Assembly: GCF_006088715.1 (NCBI RefSeq)
Contig: NZ_CP030771.1
Span: 2,108,001-2,172,000, forward strand
DNA length: 64,000 nt
Direction of reading: 5' to 3'
From: Streptomyces sp. YIM 121038
Lineage (GTDB): Bacteria > Actinomycetota > Actinomycetes > Streptomycetales > Streptomycetaceae
Shown here: piece after piece, positions 46,348 through 55,686 of the stretch
Numbering within the stretch: the first letter of the stretch is position 1
Layout: every line of letters starts with the position of its first letter
The notes under the pieces: generated by a model
The model's database searches: none
What the model saw: the letters and a program-made list of their open reading frames with translations, nothing else
Told to the model about the DNA's origin: nothing
Program-made: the position numbers and the translations under genes

Positions 46348-47622
46348 TTACGCCCGATGCCCCGCACTGAAACCGGGTTCGACGGTACCGTTTCGATCAG
46401 TTTCTGAAGCGGTCGCACCGGCCTCGGCCGCGACGACCACACCCGCACCACGCACCACGAGCACCCTCCTGGTGCACAACAGCACCAGCACGGCGGCCGC
46501 TCCGGCGAGGCCCGGCACCGCGAAACCCCACTCCGTGCCGCCCTGCTCCACCACCGGTCCACCGGCCGCCGTGCCCACCGCGGTCCCCACCGTGAACGTC
46601 GTCACCAGCCACGAGAACGCCTCCGTGACCGTGCCCCGCGGAGCGTGCCGGTCCACCACGATGAACGCGCACGCGAGCGCCGGCGCGAGGAACACCCCCG
46701 CCAGCGACGTCAGCACCACCATCCCCACCGCGCCCGGCGTGAGGACCAGCGGCAGATAGAAGACCGCGAGCAGCGCCACCAGGACCACAAGGCGCCGCTC
46801 CGGCACCCCGCTCCACGGCCGCGCCCCGTAGACCACGCCGCCCAGCAGGGCCCCCAGGCCCAGGCCCGCCATCATCCAGCCGTAGACCGCGTCGCCGCCG
46901 TGCGCGTCCGCGTAGCTGACGCCCGCCACCGTGATCGCCCCGAGCGCGGTCCCCACGCACAGGAACGCGCCGAGGAGCGCGAGCAGCCCCGGCGAGCGCA
47001 GGGCCCCGAGCCAGTGCGCCTCCCGGGGCGCCGAGCGCCACGCGCGCGAGGGCCGCGACACCACCACCGACAGCGCGCCGAGCACCCCGATGGCGTTCAC
47101 CACCAGGAGCGCCGCCTGCGCCGACCACAGCGACACGATGCCCGTCACCAGCAACGGGCCGACGGTGAACATCACTTCCTGCGCCACCGCGTCCATCGCG
47201 TACGCCGTGTGGACCTGCTCCTCCTTGCCGAGCACGTCCGGCCACAGCGCCCGCAGACCGCCCTCCAGGGGCGGCGTGAACACTCCGGCGATCACCATCG
47301 CGAGATACGCGGCGACCGGCGCGTTCGGCCCCGCGACCGCGAAGAGCGCCATGCCGAGCGCCGACGCCACCGCCGCCGGCAGCATCACCCGCGGCTGCCC
47401 GTACAGGTCCACCAGCCGTCCCAGCAGGGGCTGGCCCACCGCCGTCGCCACCCCGTACACCGCCGCGAGGGCACCCGCCAGGCTGTACGTCCCGCCCTCC
47501 GCGCGGACGAAGAGGACGATGGCGATGGCCGCCGTCGCATTGGGCAAACGGCCCACAAGTGTGCCCGCGAGCAGCCGCGTCGCGTAGCGCGCGCGCAGGA
47601 TCTCGCCGTAACCGGAAGCCAT
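46348..47622 (-). CDS. MFS transporter
   Basis: A 424-residue major facilitator with 12 predicted helices and no large loops; GQPLLGRLVDLYGQPRVMLP contains the loop 2-3 motif. Family-level similarity suggests a drug or sugar exporter, but the substrate is unknown. The C-terminal 35 residues are hydrophilic. The ATG is divergent from the LacI-type gene with a palindrome-rich gap between them, so that regulator probably controls it. Its position, ten bases before pafA, suggests read-through into pafA. Confidence 0.85.
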   Translation of the reverse strand: MASGYGEILRARYATRLLAGTLVGRLPNATAAIAIVLFVRAEGGTYSLAGALAAVYGVATAVGQPLLGRLVDLYGQPRVMLPAAVASALGMALFAVAGPNAPVAAYLAMVIAGVFTPPLEGGLRALWPDVLGKEEQVHTAYAMDAVAQEVMFTVGPLLVTGIVSLWSAQAALLVVNAIGVLGALSVVVSRPSRAWRSAPREAHWLGALRSPGLLALLGAFLCVGTALGAITVAGVSYADAHGGDAVYGWMMAGLGLGALLGGVVYGARPWSGVPERRLVVLVALLAVFYLPLVLTPGAVGMVVLTSLAGVFLAPALACAFIVVDRHAPRGTVTEAFSWLVTTFTVGTAVGTAAGGPVVEQGGTEWGFAVPGLAGAAAVLVLLCTRRVLVVRGAGVVVAAEAGATASETDRNGTVEPGFSAGHRA

Positions 47623-47666
47623 CAGTGAGCTCTCCTCGCCCGCCCGTGCGCCGCAGCGCCCCGAGT

Positions 47667-47702
47667 GTTACGTATAACGTCGCGGGGTCATACGTACCAT
47701 GA
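47667..47702. promoter_or_regulatory. Palindromic sites in the MFS-LacI divergent region
   Basis: GTTACGTATAAC (47667-47678) has perfect GTTA/TAAC arms, and TCATACGTACCATGA (47688-47702) has TCAT/ATGA arms. Both centre on ACGTA-like sequence 22 bases apart. They are candidate operators for the LacI-family regulator. Confidence 0.45.
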
Positions 47703-47767
47703 GCGCTGTTCACAGTCCACCAAGTACTCCGCCCCGCGGCGGCGACCACCCACACCAGGAGACGTCC

Positions 47768-48829
47768 GTGGCAAGGCCCCAGCACGACACCACGGCCCCC
47801 CGCCCCACCAGCCGCGACGTCGCCCGCGCAGCCGGCGTCTCGCAGGCCACCGTCTCCCTGGTCCTCGGCGAGAAGTGGCAGGGCCGCGTCGCCGAGCGCA
47901 CCGCCGAACGCGTCCGCGCCGCCGCCCGCGAACTCGGCTACCGCCCCAACCTCGCCGCCCGCAACCTCCGCCTCGGCCGCACCCGCACCGCGCTCCTCGT
48001 CGTCCCCGCGCTCACCAACGAGTTCTTCGCCCGGCTGCACACCGGCGCCGCCCGCGTCGCCGCCCGGCACGGCTTCAGCGTCGTCCTCTACCCCTCCCCC
48101 GACAGCGTCGGCCCCAGCGGATCCACCACCCAGGCGCCCCGCGTCAGCGACCCCTTCGGCTCCGCCCGCGCCGCCCTCGACGGCGTCCTCGCCTCCTCCA
48201 TGGCCTCCGAGGCCCTCGCCACCCTCCGCGGCGACGCCCTCCCCCTCGTCATGCTCGACAGCGACCCCGCCCACAGCCTCGGCGCCGCCACCGTCAACCT
48301 CGACATCGCCGACGGCACCCGCCAGGCCACCGAGCACCTCCTCGCCCTCGGCCACCGCGACCTGCTCCACCTCACCGCGGACATCGACTCCTGGACCTTC
48401 GACGTACGCCGCCACACCCTCGCCGCCACCCTGCACGGCACCGGCGCACGCCACCGCACCGTCAAGGCCGCCCTCACCGTCGACGAGGCCCGCACCGCCA
48501 CCGAAGCCGCCCTCACCGCGCCCGGCCCCCGGCCCACCGCCCTCATCTGCGACGACGACGTCCTCGCCGCGGGCGCCTGCAAGGCCGCGCGCCGCCTCGG
48601 CCTGCACGTCCCCGACGACCTCAGCGTCACCGGCTTCGACGACCTGACCCTCGCCACCGCCGTCGAACCCGAGCTCACCACCGTCCGGCTGCCCGCCGAG
48701 GACTTCGGCGAGCAGGCCATGACCACCCTCCTGGACGTCCTCGACGGCCGCACCCCCGAGCCCGCGCCCCTGCCCGTCCAGCTCGTCGTCCGCGGCTCCA
48801 CAGCACAGAGCCCCGCACCCCGGCGCTGA
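47768..48829 (+). CDS. LacI-family transcriptional regulator
   Basis: A 353-residue LacI-type repressor. The N-terminal helix-turn-helix (SRDVARAAGVSQATVSLVLGEKW) and hinge are followed by a sugar-binding-type core (about 70-345, RTALLVVPALTNEFFARLHTG, LPLVMLDSD, ALICDDDVLAAGACKAARRLGLHVPDDLSVTGFDD). The GTG at 47768 is chosen because AGGAG lies just upstream; an ATG at 47699 has no ribosome-binding site and sits inside a candidate operator. It is divergent from the MFS gene. The effector is unknown. Confidence 0.88.
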   Translation: MARPQHDTTAPRPTSRDVARAAGVSQATVSLVLGEKWQGRVAERTAERVRAAARELGYRPNLAARNLRLGRTRTALLVVPALTNEFFARLHTGAARVAARHGFSVVLYPSPDSVGPSGSTTQAPRVSDPFGSARAALDGVLASSMASEALATLRGDALPLVMLDSDPAHSLGAATVNLDIADGTRQATEHLLALGHRDLLHLTADIDSWTFDVRRHTLAATLHGTGARHRTVKAALTVDEARTATEAALTAPGPRPTALICDDDVLAAGACKAARRLGLHVPDDLSVTGFDDLTLATAVEPELTTVRLPAEDFGEQAMTTLLDVLDGRTPEPAPLPVQLVVRGSTAQSPAPRR

Positions 48830-48868
48830 CGCACCGGGGCACGGGGCCCTCCGCGAAACCTCGGACCG

Positions 48869-49648
48869 CTACTCCTGGGACGAACCGCCCTCGGAGGTCT
48901 CGCCCGACTCGGCGTCGGCCTCCGCGTCCGAGGACGCCTGAGCCGCGGCCTCGCCGCCGAGCAGCCGCTCCAGCTGGCCGCCCACGATCCGCTTGAACTT
49001 GCGCTGCTGCGGACGCGTCCGGTCCAGAACCGCCACTTCGAGCCGCTCCGCCGGGATCTCCCGCTCACTGCCGTTCGTATCCCGCGACAGCGACTGCACC
49101 GCCAGCTTCAGCGCCTCCGCGAGGGTCATCCCGTCCCGGTGCCGCTGATCCAGATACGTACTGATCTGCTCCGCATTGCCGCCGACCGCGACCGAGCCGT
49201 GCTCGTCCACGATCGAGCCGTCGTGCGGCAGCCGGTAGATCTGGTCCCCGTCCGGGGTCGTACCGACCTCCGCGACGACCAGCTCCACCTCGTAGGGCTT
49301 CTCGGCATTGGACGAGAAAATCGTGCCCAACGTCTGCGCGTACACGTTCGCCAGACCACGGGCCGTCACATCGTCACGGTCGTACGTATATCCCCGCAGA
49401 TCCGCGTAGCGGACACCGCCAATTCGGAGGTTCTCGTACTCGTTGTACTTGCCGGCCGCGGCGAAACCGATCCGGTCGTAGATCTCGCTGAACTTGTGCA
49501 GCGCACGGGACGGGTTCTCACCGACGAACACAATGCCGTCGGCGTACTGCAGCACAACCAGACTGCGACCGCGAGCGATGCCCTTGCGGGCGTACTCCGC
49601 CCGGTCGGCCATGGCCTGCTGGGGTGAGACATAGAACGGCGTCGACAC
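48869..49648 (-). CDS. prcA: 20S proteasome alpha subunit
   Basis: The 259-residue alpha subunit forms the outer rings and gate of the proteasome. It starts [23 protein letters not shown], the actinobacterial gating N-terminus, followed by the Ntn-hydrolase fold without an active-site Thr. The C-terminal 35 residues are Ser/Glu-rich and disordered ([17 protein letters not shown]). It follows prcB by 48 bases and is the last gene of the pup-endoVII-prcB-prcA unit. Confidence 0.97.
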   Translation of the reverse strand: MSTPFYVSPQQAMADRAEYARKGIARGRSLVVLQYADGIVFVGENPSRALHKFSEIYDRIGFAAAGKYNEYENLRIGGVRYADLRGYTYDRDDVTARGLANVYAQTLGTIFSSNAEKPYEVELVVAEVGTTPDGDQIYRLPHDGSIVDEHGSVAVGGNAEQISTYLDQRHRDGMTLAEALKLAVQSLSRDTNGSEREIPAERLEVAVLDRTRPQQRKFKRIVGGQLERLLGGEAAAQASSDAEADAESGETSEGGSSQE

Positions 49649-49696
49649 CGGCTATCCGTCCCTTTCTGTCAAAACTTCACAACAACAACGGAGTAC

Positions 49697-50542
49697 TCAG
49701 AGCAGTGCTGCGCGGGGCCCGTCCGGCTGCTCGAGACGCCGCTCCAGAATCGAGCGCGCGATCGCGGAGGACTCCTCCTCCGACAGCCTCCGGAAGCCCT
49801 CCTCGGAGATCACCGTCACGATGGGATAGATCCGGCGCGCCACGTCCGGGCCGCCGGTCGCGGAATCGTCGTCCGCCGCGTCGTACAGCGCCTGTACGAC
49901 CAGCGTCGTCGCCTGCTCCTCCGTCAGGTCGTCGCGGTACAGCTTCTTCATGGAGCCGCGCGCGAACACCGAACCGGAACCCGTCGCCGCGAAGCCGTGC
50001 TCCTCGCTGCGGCCGCCCGTCACGTCGTACGAGAAGATCCGGCCCCGCTCGCGGTCCACGTCATACCCCGCGAACAACGGGACCACGGCCAGGCCCTGCA
50101 TCGCCATGCCCAGATTGCTCCGGATCATGGTCGACAGGCGGTTCGCCTTGCCCTCCAGGGAGAGCTGGACGCCCTCGACCTTCTCGAAGTGCTCGAGCTC
50201 CAGCTGGAACAGCTTGACCATCTCCACGGCCAGACCGGCCGTACCGGCGATGCCCACCGCCGAGTACTCGTCGGCCGGGAAGACCTTCTCGATGTCACGC
50301 TGCGCGATGACGTTCCCCATCGTCGCCCGCCGGTCGCCGGCGAGCACCACGCCGCCGGGGAACGTCGTCGCGACGATGGTCGTGCCGTGCGGCGCCTCGA
50401 TCACGCCCTGCGTCGGCGGCAACGTCCGCTTGCCCGGGAGCATTTCCGGCTGGTGCGAAGCGAGGAAGTCCACGAAGGACGAGGACCCAGGCGTCAGGAA
50501 GGCAGCCGGTAGACGCCCGGTGCTACGAGTGTTGGCTTCCAC
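49697..50542 (-). CDS. prcB: 20S proteasome beta subunit
   Basis: The 281-residue catalytic subunit is made with a 53-residue propeptide that is removed autocatalytically between G53 and T54 ([14 protein letters not shown]). T54 becomes the N-terminal nucleophile; the DRRATMGN segment carries the conserved Asp and Arg. It forms the inner rings that cleave Pup-tagged substrates unfolded by Arc. The GTG start is preceded by GGAAGGAAACCC. It overlaps the 3' end of the endonuclease VII-like gene by 49 bases, so the propeptide codons also encode the end of that protein. Confidence 0.97.
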   Translation of the reverse strand: MEANTRSTGRLPAAFLTPGSSSFVDFLASHQPEMLPGKRTLPPTQGVIEAPHGTTIVATTFPGGVVLAGDRRATMGNVIAQRDIEKVFPADEYSAVGIAGTAGLAVEMVKLFQLELEHFEKVEGVQLSLEGKANRLSTMIRSNLGMAMQGLAVVPLFAGYDVDRERGRIFSYDVTGGRSEEHGFAATGSGSVFARGSMKKLYRDDLTEEQATTLVVQALYDAADDDSATGGPDVARRIYPIVTVISEEGFRRLSEEESSAIARSILERRLEQPDGPRAALL

Positions 50543-51090
50543 GGGTTTCCTTCCAAGTAATCAGCGGCCCGGCTCATGGCGTCCGTGTCCTCCGCCAACA
50601 AGCCGATGGCTGTATTGCAGTTGAAGCAGAGTACGCCCCGGACCCTACCCGTCTCATGGCAGTGATCCACATGCTCCGCCGGGGCTTTGAGGCAGATCAC
50701 GCACAGCCCCCTCTGGGCTGCGATCATCTCGTCCCGCTGCGCTTCGGTCAGCCCGTACTTGCTTTTGAGGTGCGCCTCGCGATCCTCGATGGCCCGACAC
50801 GCTTTACAGCGCGACGACAGGCCATCTGAGGCGTTCGCGTTGCGGTGCCACTCACTGTGGGGCTTCACCTCATCACACCCGTGACAGCGCTTGCATCCGG
50901 TCGGCACAGCAGGGTTCTTGAGCTCGCGACGTTCCCGCCGCTTCCTTTGATCCCACTGCTTCGCATACTCGCGAGCGCAGACCTTGCAGTAGTCCTGCAA
51001 GCCGTCGTCCCGCCCCTTGTGCCGACCGAACGCACTGACAGGGAGGGACTCCTCACAGCGAGGGCATCGCTTCACTTCCCTGGCGTTCAC
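50494..51090 (-). CDS. Endonuclease VII-like zinc-finger nuclease inside the proteasome operon
   Basis: A 198-residue protein. The N-terminal half has two pairs of cysteine motifs (CPRC...CKVC at about 9-39 and CKRCHGC...CKAC at about 66-97) that should bind zinc. The C-terminal half is a recombination endonuclease VII (His-Me finger) domain: [24 protein letters not shown], then [18 protein letters not shown]. The DH-H and RVRGVLC-xx-C pattern matches phage T4 endonuclease VII. The family resolves branched DNA, but this protein's substrate is unknown. It lies nine bases after pup and overlaps prcB by 49 bases. S. coelicolor has a gene in the same place (SCO1645, from memory). Confidence 0.85.
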   Translation of the reverse strand: MNAREVKRCPRCEESLPVSAFGRHKGRDDGLQDYCKVCAREYAKQWDQRKRRERRELKNPAVPTGCKRCHGCDEVKPHSEWHRNANASDGLSSRCKACRAIEDREAHLKSKYGLTEAQRDEMIAAQRGLCVICLKAPAEHVDHCHETGRVRGVLCFNCNTAIGLLAEDTDAMSRAADYLEGNPWKPTLVAPGVYRLPS

Positions 51091-51099
51091 GTACGTGGA

Positions 51100-51318
51100 C
51101 TACTGTCCACCCTTCTGCACGAATGACCTCACGAAGTCCTCTGCGTTCTCCTCGAGTACATCGTCAATTTCGTCAAGAACCGAGTCGACGTCGTCGCTCA
51201 GCTTCTCCTGGCGCTCCTTGAGGTCCTCGGAAGCCTGCGCGTCCTGGGTCTGCTCCTCGACCTCCTCGGTGGAACGCGTCGCCTTCTGCTGTCCGCCGCC
51301 GGTGTCCTTGGTCGCCAT
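51100..51318 (-). CDS. pup: Prokaryotic ubiquitin-like protein Pup
   Basis: A 72-residue intrinsically disordered tag protein. It begins MATKDTGGGQQKATRS, has an acidic central helix that binds the Arc coiled coil (DDVDSVLDEIDDVLEENAED), and ends FVQKGGQ. The C-terminal Gln must be deamidated to Glu by Dop before PafA can ligate it. GTGAGG precedes the ATG. It heads a transcription unit with the endonuclease VII-like gene, prcB and prcA. Confidence 0.98.
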   Translation of the reverse strand: MATKDTGGGQQKATRSTEEVEEQTQDAQASEDLKERQEKLSDDVDSVLDEIDDVLEENAEDFVRSFVQKGGQ

Positions 51319-51354
51319 CTACCTCACCCCGCTCGGTTAGACGTTCTTGATCAG

Positions 51355-51360
51355 ACCCTA
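51355..51360 (-). promoter_or_regulatory. -10 element of the pup-prcBA unit
   Basis: TAGGGT on the minus strand, inside TTGTAGGGTC, lies about 37 bases before the pup start and just downstream of the dop terminator. No clear -35 is seen. Confidence 0.45.
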
Positions 51361-51378
51361 CAATCCGGGTCCGACATC

Positions 51379-51408
51379 GGCCCCGCACTTCATGGAACGT
51401 GCGGGGCC
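51379..51408 (-). terminator. Terminator between dop and pup
   Basis: GGCCCCGCAC (51379-51388) and GTGCGGGGCC (51399-51408) form a 10-bp stem with extra TTC/GAA pairing in the loop. It separates dop transcription from the pup unit, though read-through is possible. Confidence 0.7.
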
Positions 51409-51449
51409 CACCTCTGTGATTCCCCGGCCGTCGCGCTTTCAGCCGCGGT

Positions 51450-52961
51450 TCAGCCTCCGGAGAGCACGCGGACCAGATCTTCCGCCGTGCGACACCGGTC
51501 GAGCAGCTCCTTCACGTGATTACGCGTTCCGCGAAGGGGCTCCAGGGTCGGGACCCGCTGGAGGGAGTCCCGGCCGGGAAGGTCGAAGATCACCGAGTCC
51601 CAGGAGGCCGCCGCGACGTCGTCGGCGTACTGCTCCAGGCAGCGGCCGCGGAAGTAGGCGCGGGTGTCCTCGGGGGGCTTGGTGCGGGCCCGCTCGACGT
51701 CGGACTCGTCCAGGAGCCGCTTCATCTTGCCGCGGGCCACGAGGCGGTTGTAGAGGCCCTTCTCGGACCGCACGTCGGCGTACTGGAGGTCGACCAGGTG
51801 CAGCCGGGCGGCGTCCCAGTCGAGGCCGTCACGGCGGCGGTAGCCCTCCATGAGTTCCCGCTTGGCGACCCAGTCGAGCTCTCCGGAGAGGCTCATCGGG
51901 TCGTGCTCCAGACGGTTGAGCACGTCCTCCCAGCGGGCCAGGACGTCCTTGGTCTGGTCGTCGGCGTCAGCTCCGTAGCGCTCTTCGACGTACTTGCGGG
52001 CCAGCTCGAAGTACTCCATCTGGAGTTGTACGGCCGTCAGGGTGCGGCCGCTACGGAGCGTGATCAGGCGCTGGAGGGACGGGTCGTGGGAGACCTGGTG
52101 GAGGGTGCGGACGGGCTGGTCCACGGCGAGGTCCACGGCGATGAAGGCGTCCTCGATCATGGCGAGGACGAGGGAGGTGGTGCCGAGCTTCAGATAGGTG
52201 GAGATCTCCGAGAGGTTCGCGTCACCGATGATCACATGGAGGCGGCGGTACTTCTCGGCGTCGGCGTGGGGCTCGTCCCGGGTGTTGATGATGGGCCGCT
52301 TGAGGGTGGTCTCCAGGCCGACCTCGACCTCGAAGTAGTCGGCGCGCTGGCTGATCTGGAAGCCGTGCTCGTGGCCGTCCTGGCCGATGCCGACGCGGCC
52401 CGCGCCGGTGACGACCTGGCGGGAGACGAAGAAGGGCGTGAGGTGGCGCACGATGTCCGAGAAGGGGGTCTCCCGCTTCATCAGGTAGTTCTCGTGCGTG
52501 CCGTAGGAGGCGCCCTTGTTGTCGGTGTTGTTCTTGTAGAGGTGGATCGGCTGGGCGCCGGGGAGCTGGGCCGCGCGCTCGGCGGCCTCGGCCATGATGC
52601 GCTCGCCGGCCTTGTCCCAGAGGACGGCGTCGCGGGGGTTGGTGACCTCGGGCGCGCTGTACTCGGGGTGCGCGTGGTCGACGTAGAGGCGTGCCCCGTT
52701 GGTGAGGATGACGTTGGCGAGGCCGATGTCCTCGTCGGTGAGCTGGCTGGCGTCGGCGGCTTCGCGGGCGAGGTCGAAGCCCCGTGCGTCCCGCAGCGGG
52801 TTCTCCTCCTCGAAGTCCCAGCGGGCGCGTCGCGCCCGGTGCATCGCCGCGGCGTAGGCGTTGACGATCTGGGACGAGGTGAGCATGGCATTGGCGTTGG
52901 GGTGGCCGGGGACGGAGATTCCGTACTCCGTCTCGATGCCCATTACTCGCCGTACGGTCAT
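51450..52961 (-). CDS. dop: Pup deamidase/depupylase Dop
   Basis: A 503-residue PafA paralogue that deamidates the C-terminal Gln of Pup and removes Pup from conjugates. It has [16 protein letters not shown], a Dop-type loop region after about residue 40 (the dop-specific insertion between [16 protein letters not shown] and [12 protein letters not shown]), [21 protein letters not shown] and [29 protein letters not shown]. Because Pup here ends in Gln, Dop is required for pupylation. It follows arc by about 260 bases in the same direction and has its own TAGGCT-type -10 upstream. Confidence 0.97.
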   Translation of the reverse strand: MTVRRVMGIETEYGISVPGHPNANAMLTSSQIVNAYAAAMHRARRARWDFEEENPLRDARGFDLAREAADASQLTDEDIGLANVILTNGARLYVDHAHPEYSAPEVTNPRDAVLWDKAGERIMAEAAERAAQLPGAQPIHLYKNNTDNKGASYGTHENYLMKRETPFSDIVRHLTPFFVSRQVVTGAGRVGIGQDGHEHGFQISQRADYFEVEVGLETTLKRPIINTRDEPHADAEKYRRLHVIIGDANLSEISTYLKLGTTSLVLAMIEDAFIAVDLAVDQPVRTLHQVSHDPSLQRLITLRSGRTLTAVQLQMEYFELARKYVEERYGADADDQTKDVLARWEDVLNRLEHDPMSLSGELDWVAKRELMEGYRRRDGLDWDAARLHLVDLQYADVRSEKGLYNRLVARGKMKRLLDESDVERARTKPPEDTRAYFRGRCLEQYADDVAAASWDSVIFDLPGRDSLQRVPTLEPLRGTRNHVKELLDRCRTAEDLVRVLSGG

Positions 52962-53177
52962 GCGGCCCTCCTTGCCCGGCGGCGCCCTCGGTCGGGGGCG
53001 CAGCTCAAGTACCGCTGGTGCTCCGGTGCGTGTGCGGTGCCCGTCCCCGCACTGCGCGACTCGGCGGTAGGAAAGAGCCTAGAACGCCTCTGCGCTGGTG
53101 GGGAGATCATTTTCTGCTTTGCTCTCGCTGGGTTCGGGACGCGGCCGCGAGGTGTCCGCGAGCGGCGGAAAACAGTC

Positions 53178-53210
53178 GGCTGCGGGTACCCGTGGAGGGC
53201 ACCCGCAGCC
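53178..53210 (-). terminator. Terminator after arc
   Basis: GGCTGCGGGT (53178-53187) and ACCCGCAGCC (53201-53210) form a 10-bp stem with further CCC/GGG pairing inside. On the minus strand it is followed by GACTGTTTTCC, a short U-tract. It lies 12 bases after the arc stop codon. The rest of the 260-bp gap up to dop holds the presumed dop promoter and no gene. Confidence 0.8.
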
Positions 53211-53221
53211 GCCCTAATTTC

Positions 53222-54988
53222 CTACAGGTACTGACCGGTGTTCGCCACCGTGTCGATGGAGCGTCCGGTGTCGGCGCCCTGCTTTCCGGTGACGAGCGTA
53301 CGGATGTATACGATCCGCTCGCCCTTCTTTCCGGAGATGCGGGCCCAGTCGTCCGGGTTGGTGGTGTTGGGCAGGTCCTCGTTCTCCTTGAACTCGTCGA
53401 TGCAAGCCTGGAGGAGGTGAGCGACCCTGAGGCCCTTTTGGTTCTGTTCGAGGAAGGCCTTGATGGCCATCTTCTTGGCGCGGCCGACGATGTTTTCGAT
53501 CATGGCGCCGGAGTTGAAGTCCTTGAAGTAGAGGACTTCTTTGTCGCCGTTGGCATACGTGACTTCGAGGAAGCGGTTCTCCTCGGATTCGGCGTACATC
53601 TGCTCGACGACGGACTGGATCATCGCGTGCACCGTGGCGGCCTTGTCGCTGCCGTGCTCGGCGAGGTCGTCGCCGTGCAGCGGGAGGCGCTGGGTGAGGT
53701 ACTTGGCGAAGATGTCCTTGGCCGCCTCGGCGTCCGGGCGCTCGATCTTGATCTTCACATCGAGGCGTCCGGGGCGCAGGATGGCGGGGTCGATCATGTC
53801 TTCGCGGTTGGAGGCGCCGATGACGATGACGTTCTCCAGGCCTTCCACGCCGTCGATCTCGGCGAGCAGCTGCGGGACGATGGTGTTCTCCACGTCCGAG
53901 CTGACGCCGCTGCCGCGGGTGCGGAAGAGGGATTCCATCTCGTCGAAGAAGACGATGACGGGGGTGCCCTCGCTCGCCTTCTCCCGGGCCCGCTGGAAGA
54001 CCAGGCGGATGTGGCGCTCGGTCTCGCCGACGTACTTGTTGAGGAGCTCGGGCCCCTTGATGTTGAGGAAGAAGCTCTTCCCCGCGGGCTGGCCGGTGAC
54101 CTCGGCGACCTTCTTGGCAAGGGAGTTGGCGACGGCCTTGGCGATGAGCGTCTTGCCGCAGCCGGGCGGGCCGTAGAGCAGGACGCCCTTGGGCGGCCTG
54201 AGTTCGTGCTCCTTGAAGAGGTCGGGGTAGAGGTAGGGGAGCTCGACCGCGTCGCGGATCATCTCGATCTGGCCGCCGAGGCCGCCGATCTTGTCGTAGC
54301 TGATGTCCGGGACCTCTTCGAGGACCAGTTCCTCCACTTCGCTCTTCGGTACGACCTCGTAGACGTAGCCGGAGCGGGGTTCGAGCAGGAGGGCGTCTCC
54401 GGCGCGGATGGTCACGTCCAGGAGCGGCTCGGCGAGCCTGACCACCCGCTCTTCGTCGGTGTGCCCGAGCACGAGGGCCCGTTCGCCGTCCTCGAGGATC
54501 TCCTTGAGGGTGACGATGTCTCCGACGCGCTCGAACTCCATGGCCTCGACCACGTTGAGCGCTTCGTTGAGCATGACTTCCTGGCCGCGCCTGAGCTCGT
54601 CGAGCTCGACGCTCGGGCTGACGTTCACCCGGAGTTTGCGGCCGCCGGTGAAGATGTCGGCGGTGCCGTCCTCATTCGCCATGAGGAAGACTCCGAAGCC
54701 TGCCGGCGGCTGTGCGAGCCGGTCGACTTCTTCCTTGAGGGCCACGATCTGGTCGCGGGCCTCGCGGAGGGTGTTGGCGAGCCGTTCGTTCTGTGCGGAT
54801 ACGCCGGCCAGGTTGGTCTGCAGCTCGACGATCCGCTCTTCGAGAATCCTCGTGTGCCGCGGAGAGTCGGCGAGCTTGCGTCGCAGGACGGCGATTTCCT
54901 GCTCGAGATAGGCAACCTGACCGGCTGGGTCTTCAGACCCTCGCCCCGGCCGGATGCCGCGGTTGATGTCGTCGTCGTGGGCTGCCAC
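53222..54988 (-). CDS. arc: Proteasome-associated AAA+ ATPase ARC/Mpa
   Basis: The 588-residue hexameric unfoldase that captures pupylated proteins and threads them into PrcAB. It has an N-terminal coiled coil that binds Pup (about 25-85, [18 protein letters not shown]), two OB domains (about 90-230), and an AAA+ module with [20 protein letters not shown] and [18 protein letters not shown]. The C-terminus is TVANTGQYL; the GQYL tail docks into the alpha ring. The GTG at 54988 is chosen because it matches the family start [10 protein letters not shown] and GGAGGAGG lies eight bases upstream. Its -10 lies at 55027-55032. Confidence 0.97.
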   Translation of the reverse strand: MAAHDDDINRGIRPGRGSEDPAGQVAYLEQEIAVLRRKLADSPRHTRILEERIVELQTNLAGVSAQNERLANTLREARDQIVALKEEVDRLAQPPAGFGVFLMANEDGTADIFTGGRKLRVNVSPSVELDELRRGQEVMLNEALNVVEAMEFERVGDIVTLKEILEDGERALVLGHTDEERVVRLAEPLLDVTIRAGDALLLEPRSGYVYEVVPKSEVEELVLEEVPDISYDKIGGLGGQIEMIRDAVELPYLYPDLFKEHELRPPKGVLLYGPPGCGKTLIAKAVANSLAKKVAEVTGQPAGKSFFLNIKGPELLNKYVGETERHIRLVFQRAREKASEGTPVIVFFDEMESLFRTRGSGVSSDVENTIVPQLLAEIDGVEGLENVIVIGASNREDMIDPAILRPGRLDVKIKIERPDAEAAKDIFAKYLTQRLPLHGDDLAEHGSDKAATVHAMIQSVVEQMYAESEENRFLEVTYANGDKEVLYFKDFNSGAMIENIVGRAKKMAIKAFLEQNQKGLRVAHLLQACIDEFKENEDLPNTTNPDDWARISGKKGERIVYIRTLVTGKQGADTGRSIDTVANTGQYL

Positions 54989-55026
54989 GGTCCTCACCTC
55001 CTCCAAGGGGAGCTGGACGCTTCCTG

Positions 55027-55032
55027 ACCCTA
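55027..55032 (-). promoter_or_regulatory. -10 element of arc
   Basis: TAGGGT on the minus strand within GGTAGGGTC lies about 38 bases before the arc GTG start. It has the same context as the pup and ferredoxin -10 elements. Confidence 0.45.
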
Positions 55033-55158
55033 CCTGGGTGGGTGCTGATTGAAACCCCTAGATCACAAAGACGGTGGGGGTGTGTCCGATCTTCACCCTT
55101 GCGCTCTCCCTCACGCCAGGGGAATACCCACCGAACAACATCGGAAAGCTGCCGGTTG

Positions 55159-55164
55159 TAGGGT
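55159..55164 (+). promoter_or_regulatory. -10 element of the ferredoxin gene
   Basis: TAGGGT inside GTTGTAGGGTC lies about 78 bases before the ferredoxin ATG. A small palindrome GAACTGTTC (55166-55174) follows directly and could be an operator. Confidence 0.4.
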
Positions 55165-55242
55165 CGAACTGTTCAACACCCGTCAGGGGTGGCCGGACTT
55201 GCTGCAAAGTCGGCCGGGCCTGGCGCAGTTTCGGCAGGAGAG

Positions 55243-55557
55243 ATGACCGTGGGGCACGACGCTCGGACCGTCGGTGAGGGGCAGGACTCCCTCGAGGTCT
55301 GGATCGATCAGGATCTGTGTACCGGGGACGGGATCTGCGCTCAGTACGCGCCTGAGGTCTTCGAGCTGGACATTGACGGTCTGGCGTATGTGAAGGATGC
55401 GGACGACGAGCTGTTGCAGGCTCCTGGGGCGTCGACGCCGGTTCCGCTTCCGCTGTTGCGGGACGTGGTGGACTCGGCGAAGGAGTGCCCCGGGGACTGT
55501 ATTCACGTACGTCGGGTTTCGGACAAGGTCGAGGTCTATGGGCCCGACGCAGAGTGA
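55243..55557 (+). CDS. [3Fe-4S]-type ferredoxin
   Basis: A 104-residue small iron-sulfur protein. The cluster cysteines are in LCTGDGICAQYAPEVFEL (C-x5-C) and ECPGDCIHV; the lack of a fourth cysteine in the first group points to a [3Fe-4S] cluster, as in P450-type ferredoxins of Streptomyces. A 30-residue acidic loop (KDADDELLQAPGASTPVPL) separates the two halves. GCAGGAGAG precedes the ATG at 55243. It is divergent from arc and monocistronic. Its partner is unknown; P450s are a usual partner. Confidence 0.88.
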   Translation: MTVGHDARTVGEGQDSLEVWIDQDLCTGDGICAQYAPEVFELDIDGLAYVKDADDELLQAPGASTPVPLPLLRDVVDSAKECPGDCIHVRRVSDKVEVYGPDAE

Positions 55558-55595
55558 CCGAATAGCTTCGCTGCGTTAGCGAGCGCGTGTCACCT

Positions 55596-55631
55596 GGGCC
55601 CGTATCCGCCGTGTGAGGCGGGTGCGGGCCC
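55596..55631. terminator. Bidirectional terminator between ferredoxin and membrane protein genes
   Basis: Two 15-base arms (55596-55610 and 55617-55631) pair with a few G-U wobbles, with a 6-base loop, in the gap between convergent genes. Confidence 0.65.
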
Positions 55632-55686
55632 TCTTCGCTGTCTCCGGGTGTCATCGGGCGGGGCGGGTGGTGCCGGGCCCGGCCCG

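Noticed and set aside
50494..51090. Endonuclease VII-like gene as a sign of prophage or mobile DNA
   Set aside because: No phage structural, integrase or attachment sequences surround it. It is embedded in the proteasome operon, and the same position is occupied in S. coelicolor as far as I recall.
52962..53221. Possible small gene between dop and arc
   Set aside because: Short frames here have no ribosome-binding site or family likeness. The gap is explained by the arc terminator and the dop promoter.
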